Shown here: positions 42,597 through 50,845 of the stretch, piece by piece
Position numbering within the stretch: position 1 is the first letter of the stretch
Layout: each line of letters opens with the position of its first letter
Source of the DNA: Verrucomicrobiaceae bacterium
GTDB lineage: Bacteria; Verrucomicrobiota; Verrucomicrobiia; Verrucomicrobiales; Verrucomicrobiaceae
Direction of reading: 5' to 3'
Assembly: GCA_016713245.1 (NCBI GenBank)
Contig: JADJPM010000004.1
Location: 1,612,001-1,676,000, forward strand
Length of the DNA: 64,000 nucleotides
Program-made: the position numbers and the translations under genes
Notes under the pieces: model-generated
Seen by the model: the letters and a program-made list of their open reading frames with translations, nothing else
Told to the model about the DNA's origin: nothing
The model's database searches: none

Positions 42597-44819
42597 ATGC
42601 CGGACCCGAGCCAATTCAGGCACTACCAGATCGTCCAGGACGCCGACGGCAACAACGTCGAGCTCGTGCGCAATGCCGAGCAGGTGGCGGTGCTCTCGTT
42701 TGACACGCAGCGGCTCGAATATGTCCACTGCCATGTGCTGCTGGAGCCGCTGGCAAATCGCGGAGCCTTTGAGGATACCTGCCGGAAATTGCAGCGCGGC
42801 GGCCATCCTGCCATGGCGAGGATGATCGAGTATGGGGAGGACGAGGGGAACCCCTTTTACATCACCTCCAATATCGACGGTGAATCACTGCGCACCTACC
42901 TCACGCGGCTCACGGACATGCCTTGCTGGCTGGCGGTCATGCTGGCCTGTCGCTCTTTGGAGACGGCAGTGGCCGTGGCGGAGCGTGGTGATTTCCTCAC
43001 GGATCAGCCCTTGGAAAATTTCCGCGTCGTGCAAACCGGACCGCAGACGGTGCAGGTGCTGGCGGCAGATTTTCGCGTGCTCGACAATGGCACGGCGAAA
43101 AAGCGGGCGCTCAAAAGCGGCTTTGAGAAGCAGGCGAAGTTCTTGAAGGCCTTCCTTCTCGAGCAGGCAGGCGGCAATGTGACGCTGCCGGATCATCCGG
43201 TGCCCGCGCCGGAGTTCATGGAGCTGCTCGGGGCCTGTCTCACCAATGCGGGCCCCGGCGTGACGGTGGCGATGCGTGATCTAAAGAACCAGCTTCTGAA
43301 GCTCTCCCCGGAGCATCTCTCCGGTGAAATTCCGACCGCTCAGAAGCCTCGGGCGCTGCTGGCTCCGCTGCTAGCGAGCTACCAGGATGTGGCGCGTGGC
43401 GTGGTGAATCTGGTGCGCATCCAAAGCCAGCGTCTCGACATGGCGAATCCTTACAGCATGCGCGGCACGCTCACCAAGGCTGGCCGGGCCGTGCTCATCG
43501 AGCAGGTGCCACCCTCTCGTGTGTGCTGCCCGCAGGTGCTTTCCGCCGATCAGGCCGCGCTGAAGGTCACGAAGAAGCGGGAAAACACCGCGCTCATCAC
43601 CGTGGCGCTGGTGAACGAGGCCGAGGGGACCACCTGCCTCGTCGAGGAAGTGGCCGAAGGCATCAGCTTGGCGGATTTGCTCAAAGAACGCCGCTCGATG
43701 GAGGTGCAGGAGGCCTACCTCTTGCTCGCCGGTCTCGATACCGCCCTCACACAGCTCGATGCGGCAAACCTCACCATCGGCAAACTTCGTCTGGAGGACA
43801 TTTTTCTGCTCACCGGCCTGCCTCGCGAAGATGCCCGCTGCGCGAAACTGCTCGTCTCGAAGCTCAACGAATGGCCGGCCTTCAATCTGGTCGTCCGGGC
43901 GCATCCTTCCCTCGCCTCGATGGCGGGCCGCGGCACCGATCCGGCGGTTCTGCTGCCGCAACTGCCCACCAAGTCGGACACCCTCTGGCATGGGGCCTGG
44001 CTTGCGGCGCTCACGAAGCTGCTCGTCGGCCTCGAATCCCCTGTGGGCGTGCAGGCGGAGCCTTCCGGCACGGCACGCGAGCGGGACACCGTCGCCAAGC
44101 TTCTCGATGAGGAGATCGCCAAGGTCTTCGATGGCAAGCCAAGCACGCGGGGAGATTTCCTCGCCCGCTATGCCCGTGTGATTCAACATCATGATTTAGT
44201 GAAGCCATCCACCGAACCGCTCGTCACAGCGGATGTGGATCGCATTCAGCCAAAACCCCGGGGTAAAACCGTTTCAGCTTCCAAAAGCGGCACACGCAGT
44301 GTTTCCGCGCCACTCAATCGGGATGCCGCACCGCCTGTTGCCGGTGCCTTGACGAGCGGCAGCATCGTCGCCTCCCCGGAGACGAATTCGATCGGCTTTG
44401 CCGAACTGCTTTTCCGCAGCGGTGGTGGAGAGCCCGCGCCGCCGGATTCACCGGACTGGGCCAAAGCAGCTGCTGGAGCCCCGCCGACACTGCCGGAGCA
44501 TTTGCTGCCGGCTGATGACGTGCCGCAATGGCTGAAAACGGCGGTCTTCATCGGTGGCTCGATGATTCTCGGCGCTTTCTGCGCCCACCTTTCCGGCAAA
44601 GCTCTCTGGCTTAAAAAACAAGCCGAGATCAAAAACGTCCCCGCAGCCATCGCCGTGCCCAAACAGGCTCCCACTCCGCCCAAAGCCCTTCCGGTGCCGG
44701 ATGACGTGCCGCTCACGCCACCGGTTGAAACGCCTTCAAAAGGCCCCGGCATGTCCCTTTCCCTCCCGGCAGGAGCCTCTGGCCTCCGCGATCAGCTCAG
44801 CCGGGAGCCGGCGAAGTAG
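42597..44819 (+). CDS. Membrane-anchored tandem pseudokinase-like protein
   Basis: A 740-residue protein. The N-terminal half resembles a protein kinase fold without catalytic residues: the glycine loop and VAIK Lys are lost, the catalytic loop reads RGDFLTDQPLENFRVV and the DFG position reads AADFRVLD. A second degenerate kinase-like segment at ~300-420 has a hinge (VEEVAEGISLADLLKERR) and the loop NLTIGKLRLEDIFLL. A low-complexity linker leads to one membrane helix at ~645 (TAVFIGGSMILGAFCAHLSG) and a Pro-rich tail. It is probably a scaffold or peptidoglycan/ligand sensor. dus starts 4 bp after its stop. Confidence 0.6.
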   Translation: MPDPSQFRHYQIVQDADGNNVELVRNAEQVAVLSFDTQRLEYVHCHVLLEPLANRGAFEDTCRKLQRGGHPAMARMIEYGEDEGNPFYITSNIDGESLRTYLTRLTDMPCWLAVMLACRSLETAVAVAERGDFLTDQPLENFRVVQTGPQTVQVLAADFRVLDNGTAKKRALKSGFEKQAKFLKAFLLEQAGGNVTLPDHPVPAPEFMELLGACLTNAGPGVTVAMRDLKNQLLKLSPEHLSGEIPTAQKPRALLAPLLASYQDVARGVVNLVRIQSQRLDMANPYSMRGTLTKAGRAVLIEQVPPSRVCCPQVLSADQAALKVTKKRENTALITVALVNEAEGTTCLVEEVAEGISLADLLKERRSMEVQEAYLLLAGLDTALTQLDAANLTIGKLRLEDIFLLTGLPREDARCAKLLVSKLNEWPAFNLVVRAHPSLASMAGRGTDPAVLLPQLPTKSDTLWHGAWLAALTKLLVGLESPVGVQAEPSGTARERDTVAKLLDEEIAKVFDGKPSTRGDFLARYARVIQHHDLVKPSTEPLVTADVDRIQPKPRGKTVSASKSGTRSVSAPLNRDAAPPVAGALTSGSIVASPETNSIGFAELLFRSGGGEPAPPDSPDWAKAAAGAPPTLPEHLLPADDVPQWLKTAVFIGGSMILGAFCAHLSGKALWLKKQAEIKNVPAAIAVPKQAPTPPKALPVPDDVPLTPPVETPSKGPGMSLSLPAGASGLRDQLSREPAK

Positions 44820-44823
44820 TGGC

Positions 44824-45795
44824 ATGACACCGCTGGCGCATTTTGAGCATCTTTTGGCCCGGCCGGAGCCGCTGCTGGCGCTGGCACCGATGCAGGATGT
44901 CACGGACCGTGCATTCTGGGAACTCATCAGCCGCTACGGCGGTGCCGATGTGTATTACACGGAGTATTTCCGCGTCCATCCGGACTCCCATCTTGAAAAG
45001 TGGATCCTCGAATCCATCACCGAAAATCCCACCGGACGCCCCGTCGTGGCGCAGATGATCGGCAATGACATTCCCTCGCTCGTCCGTGGAGCCAAAGAAC
45101 TCCAGCAGCATGCCGTGGCCGCCATTGATCTGAATCTCGGCTGCCCTGCGCCCATCGTGTATCGCAAATGCGCGGGCGGCGGTCTGCTGCGGGATGTGCC
45201 GCGCATCGAAGGCATTCTCGGAGCTTTGCGGGAGGCCGTTCAGGTGAAGTTCACCGTGAAGACTCGCCTCGGTTTCGATGACACGGAGACCATCGACGCC
45301 TTGGTGCCGTTGTTTGCCAAACACGGCGTCGATCTCGTGACCATTCATGGCCGCACCGTCACGCAGATGTATCGAGAAGGTGTGCGCTACGATTTGATCG
45401 GCTCGGCCCGCGAGAGGCTGCCTTGCCCCGTGCTCGCCAATGGAAACATCGGCTCTCATCAGGATGCGGAGGCTGTCACCAGCCAAACCGGCGTTCGCGG
45501 TCTCATGCTCGGACGCGGGGCCATTCGCAATCCCTGGCTCTTTGAACAAATCCGCCAGCATTTCCGCGGCGAGGAGGTCCATCAGCCTTCGCCTGAGCAG
45601 CGGCTGGCCTATGTGGAGGAGCTTTACGAATGCGTCACCGTCCCAGCCACGCGTGAAATCGATCAGGTGAACCGTGTGAAGAAGCATCTCAGCTTCTTTG
45701 GTCCCGGTTTGAGAGACGCGGAGACCTTTCTCCATAACATGCGCCGCTGCACCACCCGCGCTGCGCTGCGCGAGGTGTGCGAGAGATGCTTCTAA
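44824..45795 (+). CDS. dus: tRNA-dihydrouridine synthase
   Basis: A 323-residue FMN enzyme reducing uridines in tRNA D-loops. Family signatures are LAPMQDVTDRAFWELI at the N-terminus, IDLNLGCPAPIVYRKCAGGG with the catalytic Cys, KTRLGFDD, TIHGRTVTQMY and NGNIGSHQDA, then MLGRGAIRNPWLF. The exact subfamily (DusA/B/C) cannot be assigned by eye. Starts 4 bp after the pseudokinase-like gene, so likely co-transcribed. Confidence 0.92.
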   Translation: MTPLAHFEHLLARPEPLLALAPMQDVTDRAFWELISRYGGADVYYTEYFRVHPDSHLEKWILESITENPTGRPVVAQMIGNDIPSLVRGAKELQQHAVAAIDLNLGCPAPIVYRKCAGGGLLRDVPRIEGILGALREAVQVKFTVKTRLGFDDTETIDALVPLFAKHGVDLVTIHGRTVTQMYREGVRYDLIGSARERLPCPVLANGNIGSHQDAEAVTSQTGVRGLMLGRGAIRNPWLFEQIRQHFRGEEVHQPSPEQRLAYVEELYECVTVPATREIDQVNRVKKHLSFFGPGLRDAETFLHNMRRCTTRAALREVCERCF

Positions 45796-45846
45796 AAAAC
45801 CTCTCCTCTTGACCTCGCGGGCTGGCTTGACCACTTGGCCGCCCGC

Positions 45847-47874
45847 ATGAAGCCCAACCACGCTCTCCTCGCCCTGCTTTTCGCCGTCACCGCCCTTGCG
45901 GACGGCCCCAAGGACAACACCGCCGAAAATGTGCGTCCCGTTCCACCTCCCGGCGTGGCGGTTCCAGAGGCGGACAAAGCTCGGCTGACTGAAGGCCTCA
46001 TCAAGCTTCGCGCTGCCATCGACGAAGCGGCCAAGGCGCAGGCGAAAAACCCCATGCTCGCCGATCTCCTCCCCGATGTGGAGATTTACCACAAGGCCGT
46101 CGATTGGGCGCTGCGCTACAACGAGGTCCATAAACTGCCCGAGGTGAAATCGGCCGATGAAGCCCTCGCGGAAGGTTTGAAGCGTGCCGCCGCATTGAAG
46201 GAAGGAAAGTCGCCGTGGACGCAGCAGAAGGGACTCGTCGTGCGTGCCTATCGCTCCAAGATTGATGGCAGTGTGCAGCCTTATGGTTTGGTGATTCCCG
46301 AGTCGTATATCGGTGCTCCGGTTCGCACGGACATCTGGTGCCACGGTCGCGGCGAGACGCTCAGTGAGCTGGCCTTCATCGACCAACGCAGCAAGCAGGT
46401 CGGCAATGTGCAGCCAAAGGGTGCCATCGTGCTGCATCCGTATGGCCGTTACTGCTGCGCCAACAAATTCGCCGGTGAAGTGGATCTCCTCGAAGCGCTG
46501 GAGCACGCCCAGAAATTCTACGCCATCGACGAGGAGCGCATCGTGATGCGTGGCTTCAGCATGGGCGGTGCGGCGGCCTGGCAGTTCGCGGTGCATTACG
46601 CGGACAAATGGTGCGCGGCGAATCCCGGCGCGGGCTTTGCCGAGACGGCGGAGTTTCTCGGCGGCTTCCAAAGCGAGGATGTGACGAACGCCTCATGGTT
46701 TCAGAAGAAGCTCTGGCATTGGTATGATGCCACGGACAATGCCCTGAACCTCGAAATGTGCCCAACCGTGGCTTACAGCGGTGAAATCGATAAGCAGAAA
46801 CAGGCCGCCGATGTCATGGAGCGGGCGTTGCGTGGTGAGCAGGTCGATTTGATGCACATCATCGGCCCGCAGACGGGACACAAGATCCATCCCGATTCAC
46901 TCATCGAGATCGAAAAGCGCCTCGCCGACATCTGCGCCATCGGCCGCGATCGCAATCCGCAGGACGTGCATCTCTCCACCTGGCATCTGCGCTACAACCG
47001 CATGCACTGGGTCGTTGTTGATGCCCTGGAGGAGCACTGGGTGCGCGGTCGCATTCATGTTCGCGTGATGAACCCCACGCAGGTTGCAGTGCGTCTGCAA
47101 AACATCAGCGCCTTCACCCTCGATGTGCCTGCTGGTCACTCGACGCTCTGGCCGCTCGATAAGGTCAATGTCACCGTCGAAGGTCAGGCGCTGACCGTTT
47201 CCCGGCCTCGCTCAGATCGCTCCTGGCGCGTGCATTTCCGCCTCGTGGACAAACGCTGGCGGCAGGCCCTCAGCCCCGAGATGGAGGACCAGGGCAAGCT
47301 CGTGAAAAAACACGGCCTCAGCGGCCCCATCGACGATGCCTTCATGGACAAATTCCTCTTCGTGAAGCCCACCCAGGCCGCGTGGAATGAAAAAGTGGAT
47401 GCCTGGAGCAAGGCCGAACTCGAACGGGCTCAGTTTGAATGGCGTCGCCAGTTCCGCGGTGATGCGCCGGTGAAGGACGACACCGCCATCAGCGAGGCCG
47501 ACATCGCCGCGAACAACCTCGTCCTTTGGGGCGATCCCTCCAGCAATGCCGTCCTCGCCAAAATCGCCGACAAACTGCCCATCCAGTGGTCGCAGGGCAA
47601 ACTCACCGTCAACGGCAAGGACTACGACGCTACCAGCCACGCCCCGGTGCTGATCTTCCCGAACCCGCTGAACCCCGCGAAGTATGTCGTGATCAACAGC
47701 AGCTTCACCTACCGCGAATACGATTACCTCAACAACGCCCGCCAGATCCCCAAACTGCCCGATTGGGCCGTGATCGACCTCAGCAAGCCCAAGACCTCCC
47801 AAGCCCCCGGCGGCATCGCCGATGCCGGTTTCTTCGGCGAGAAATGGGAATGGAAGGCGGCTCCGACGAAGTGA
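45847..47874 (+). CDS. Secreted alpha/beta hydrolase (prolyl oligopeptidase-type)
   Basis: A 675-residue protein with signal peptide (HALLALLFAVTALADG). The nucleophile elbow GFSMGGAAAW, the preceding DEERIVMRG strand and a C-terminal His candidate (GPQTGHKI) indicate the PHB-depolymerase/POP-type esterase fold in residues ~130-370. The C-terminal ~300 residues form a second region without recognisable catalytic motifs. Substrate unknown, possibly a polysaccharide ester or peptide. Confidence 0.75.
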   Translation: MKPNHALLALLFAVTALADGPKDNTAENVRPVPPPGVAVPEADKARLTEGLIKLRAAIDEAAKAQAKNPMLADLLPDVEIYHKAVDWALRYNEVHKLPEVKSADEALAEGLKRAAALKEGKSPWTQQKGLVVRAYRSKIDGSVQPYGLVIPESYIGAPVRTDIWCHGRGETLSELAFIDQRSKQVGNVQPKGAIVLHPYGRYCCANKFAGEVDLLEALEHAQKFYAIDEERIVMRGFSMGGAAAWQFAVHYADKWCAANPGAGFAETAEFLGGFQSEDVTNASWFQKKLWHWYDATDNALNLEMCPTVAYSGEIDKQKQAADVMERALRGEQVDLMHIIGPQTGHKIHPDSLIEIEKRLADICAIGRDRNPQDVHLSTWHLRYNRMHWVVVDALEEHWVRGRIHVRVMNPTQVAVRLQNISAFTLDVPAGHSTLWPLDKVNVTVEGQALTVSRPRSDRSWRVHFRLVDKRWRQALSPEMEDQGKLVKKHGLSGPIDDAFMDKFLFVKPTQAAWNEKVDAWSKAELERAQFEWRRQFRGDAPVKDDTAISEADIAANNLVLWGDPSSNAVLAKIADKLPIQWSQGKLTVNGKDYDATSHAPVLIFPNPLNPAKYVVINSSFTYREYDYLNNARQIPKLPDWAVIDLSKPKTSQAPGGIADAGFFGEKWEWKAAPTK

Positions 47875-47880
47875 TTTCAA

Positions 47881-47950
47881 TCCGACTCCGTCTCTGCCTC
47901 CTACTCCGACTCAAACCGGTCGAGTCAGAGGCGGAGTAGGAGTCGGAGGA
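47881..47950. terminator. Imperfect hairpin after hydrolase gene
   Basis: Arms TCCGACTCC... and ...GGAGTCGGA with several nested complementary CTCCGACTC/GAGTCAGAGGCGGAG segments around an 8-base loop. It follows the hydrolase stop by 6 bp and precedes the eboE-like gene. No T-run, so terminator activity is uncertain. Confidence 0.5.
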
Positions 47951-47988
47951 AGATTCTGCTCACCTTTCACGATTCATTTTCACGCTCC

Positions 47989-49161
47989 ATGCGCCTCAAC
48001 CACCACATCCATCTCGGCTACTGCACCAACATCCATCGCGGCGAATCGTGGGAGCAAACGTGGCGTGGGCTCAAGGATCACACGCTCCGAGTCAAAGACC
48101 GCGTCAGCGGCGGCAAGCCCTACGGCATCGGCCTGCGTCTCAGCGCCCAGGCGGCGAACGAACTCAATCAACCGGGCAAGCTCGATGAGTTCCGCCGCTG
48201 GCTCGATCAAAACGGCTGCTACGTCTTCACCATCAATGGCTTCCCCTACGGCTCCTTCCACGGCACGCGGGTGAAGGAGCAGGTCTTCAAGCCGGATTGG
48301 TCCACAAAGGGGCGGCTCGACTACACGAACCTGCTCTTCGATCTCCTCGCCAAACTTCTCCCTGAAGGTGTGAGTGGCAGCGTGAGCACGCTTCCAGGCT
48401 CGCACAAGACCTTCCAGGTCGGCTCTGACGAGTTATCGGCCATTTTCACGAATTTGCGCCTCTGCCGCGAGCACATCGAAAAGGTCGCCGAAGCCAGCGG
48501 ACATGATTTGCACCTTGGTTTGGAGCCTGAACCGCTCGGCCTCTTCGAGACCAGTGGCGAGACGCTGAAGTTTTTCGGCCTCTATTTTGATCGAAACCCA
48601 CAGGATCGCGATTTCTTCAAGTTCATCGGCTTGAACTACGACACCTGCCACCTCGCCATCGAGTTCGAAGAAGCTGCCGAGGCCCTCAATCGCATCACCG
48701 GCGCGGGCATTCGACTTAGCAAGCTGCACTTCAGCTCGGCCTTGAAGCTCCAGCCCACCGCCGAGAACATCGCCCGCCTCCGCAGCTATGACGAACCAGT
48801 CTATTTCCATCAGGTGATCGCCAGCTACGGCCCGGACGAGCCGCTGCGCCGCTTCAAAGACCTCCCGGATGCGCTCGCCTTTGCCGAGACCAACCCGAGC
48901 GCTCTCGGTCGCGAGTGGCGCGTGCATTTCCACATCCCCATCCATGCCCAGCCCGCCGATGGCTTCGACAGTACCCGCGATCATCTCGACGGCGCCATGC
49001 AGTGGCTGGCCAAGAATCCGACGAAGTGCCAGCACATCGAGATGGAAACCTACACCTGGGAAGTCCTCCCGCAGGACATGCGCAGCGGCGATGTCGTGGA
49101 TCAACTCGTCAAAGAATACGATTGGACCCTGGCGGCCATGCGCGGCTGTGGGCTGGCGTGA
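47989..49161 (+). CDS. EboE-like metabolite traffic protein
   Basis: A 390-residue protein of the xylose-isomerase-like TIM-barrel type. The opening LNHHIHLGYCTNIHRGESW, then GLRLSAQAANEL, FTINGFPYGSFHG and FIGLNYDTCHLA are characteristic of EboE. The ebo genes are linked to transport of scytonemin precursors and other metabolites to the periplasm. The other ebo genes (eboA, B, C, D, F) are absent from this window, so it is an orphan copy. Confidence 0.85.
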   Translation: MRLNHHIHLGYCTNIHRGESWEQTWRGLKDHTLRVKDRVSGGKPYGIGLRLSAQAANELNQPGKLDEFRRWLDQNGCYVFTINGFPYGSFHGTRVKEQVFKPDWSTKGRLDYTNLLFDLLAKLLPEGVSGSVSTLPGSHKTFQVGSDELSAIFTNLRLCREHIEKVAEASGHDLHLGLEPEPLGLFETSGETLKFFGLYFDRNPQDRDFFKFIGLNYDTCHLAIEFEEAAEALNRITGAGIRLSKLHFSSALKLQPTAENIARLRSYDEPVYFHQVIASYGPDEPLRRFKDLPDALAFAETNPSALGREWRVHFHIPIHAQPADGFDSTRDHLDGAMQWLAKNPTKCQHIEMETYTWEVLPQDMRSGDVVDQLVKEYDWTLAAMRGCGLA

Positions 49162-49223
49162 GAGGGGCCAGTGGGCACCACTCCGTTGCCGAAACCGCCT
49201 TCGAAGCCTCGTCAGCTAGGCTT

Positions 49224-50744
49224 TCACCACGAATAGTGCACTGTGTAAGTGATGACGCGTTCCTCGTCCGGCTTCAGCGGGATGCGGAACTCGATGGTCT
49301 GGGCATCCGTCTTCAGATGCGTGTTGCTACTCTCCTTGATGTCCCAGTTCGTCCAGCGATAGAGATGCTCGACCACGCGGATCTCGACGGCCTCGTCCTT
49401 CTTGTGGTTGCGCACTTTGATCTCGAAGGACTCGTCCATCCAGTGATTGCCGCTGTCCATGCGGTAGTTCGTGCGCTTGCGCTCGCCGGCGAGGTCAAAG
49501 GCATTGCCGGTGTAGAGGCGCAGCGTTTCATCGCGGGCAGTGTGATCGATCACGTCCTCGCCGGTGAATTGAAGGCGGCCTTCGTCATCCTGGCGGTAGA
49601 AGCGCACTTTGCCCTTTGGAAGCGGCATGCCGAGCTTGTTGGCCTCGCTGTTTTTGATCTCGCGCATCACCCAGACCTTCGGATTGCTCTGCGTGCCGTA
49701 GTTTTGATCCTGGCGGATGTTCTCGTAGTTCCATCCGCGGTAACGGTTCTGGTCGATGGAGACGCCGTCATAGATGTAGAGTCGCTCCGACTTCACGCCG
49801 GAAGCCCGCACAAACTCCACCTGCTTCGTCTCGCGGTCATGCACGGTCGTGGCGAGCGGCAGCGAGTAGAGGTGATACTCGTCGAAGGCTTTTTCGGTGA
49901 CGACAAGATCAGCTTTGCGCCCCATGGGTGCCGCTGCGGCCAAGGAAAAACCTTCGTCACCATACAGATTGCCGTTCTGCACCTTCGCCACATCGCCTGC
50001 CATGAGCTGGATTTTCGCCTCCTTGAAAGTCTTGCCGCACTGGTTGTCGATGGTCACCCAGCCGGTGAGGTCCATCACATCGCCTTTTTCCGGGGCGACG
50101 ACGTTGTAATCGGATTCCCAGCTCATGCCGCCTGTGACGTAACATAGCTCGGCATCCAGCTTGGATGGTTTGTCGGCATGAATGCGCCAGTCGAGCGTGG
50201 GTTTCAGGATGGTGTCATCCGCCAGGGCAGGGAAGCGAGGCTCTCCGGGTAATGAAAACTGCAACTGGCCATCCACCTCGATCACCGGCTGGGCGGTGCC
50301 GCCGTTTCCGTAGGCCATGGAGCCTTGGTTCATCGAGTAACGCTGACCATACCGCTGCATTGCGGCCTGGTTGTGAGCCTGGTAGCCGCTTCGGATGACT
50401 TTGCCTCGCACGATGCGGTCGGGCTTGTTGGGCTCCTTCACGAAGAAGTCGATCTCCTTGCCCTCATTCAGGCTGAGCAGCAAACCGGACGAAACCGGGT
50501 CCGCGCGGTAGTTTTGCTCTAGGATGCTCAGTTTCACTCCCGACTTCGGATCACGCAGGATGACCGAATCCGGCTCCAGGTGGGCGGTGGTGTCCGCGAA
50601 ACGGATTTGATTGATGCCCTCCTTCAAATCGAGAGGCACCGTGTCCCGCACGACGCCGAAGTTTTGGTTGTAGATCGTGAGGGAGACCTCCGCGTGACCG
50701 GCGGCCAGCATGGAGACGAGGCTGAGGAGTAGTCGAGTTTTCAT
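49224..50744 (-). CDS. DUF4139 domain protein, exported
   Basis: A 506-residue protein with signal peptide (RLLLSLVSMLAAGHAEV). The N-terminal EVSLTIYNQNFGVVRDTVPL and later segment YVTGGMSWESDYNVV match DUF4139 proteins of unknown function, related to mucoidy-inhibitor-like proteins. A Gln/Gly/Tyr-rich insertion (HNQAAMQRYGQRYSMNQ) lies near residue 130. The C-terminal part is beta-rich (VRNHKKDEAVEIRVVEHLYR). Confidence 0.8.
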   Translation of the reverse strand: MKTRLLLSLVSMLAAGHAEVSLTIYNQNFGVVRDTVPLDLKEGINQIRFADTTAHLEPDSVILRDPKSGVKLSILEQNYRADPVSSGLLLSLNEGKEIDFFVKEPNKPDRIVRGKVIRSGYQAHNQAAMQRYGQRYSMNQGSMAYGNGGTAQPVIEVDGQLQFSLPGEPRFPALADDTILKPTLDWRIHADKPSKLDAELCYVTGGMSWESDYNVVAPEKGDVMDLTGWVTIDNQCGKTFKEAKIQLMAGDVAKVQNGNLYGDEGFSLAAAAPMGRKADLVVTEKAFDEYHLYSLPLATTVHDRETKQVEFVRASGVKSERLYIYDGVSIDQNRYRGWNYENIRQDQNYGTQSNPKVWVMREIKNSEANKLGMPLPKGKVRFYRQDDEGRLQFTGEDVIDHTARDETLRLYTGNAFDLAGERKRTNYRMDSGNHWMDESFEIKVRNHKKDEAVEIRVVEHLYRWTNWDIKESSNTHLKTDAQTIEFRIPLKPDEERVITYTVHYSW

Positions 50745-50845
50745 GACGAATGAAGTTTGATGGCCCGACGTGCTGCCGGCCAGTCAATGTTCTGTAAACT
50801 TCACACGCCGCTGCCCGGCATTTCTTGGGAGCCAATGCCGTATGC

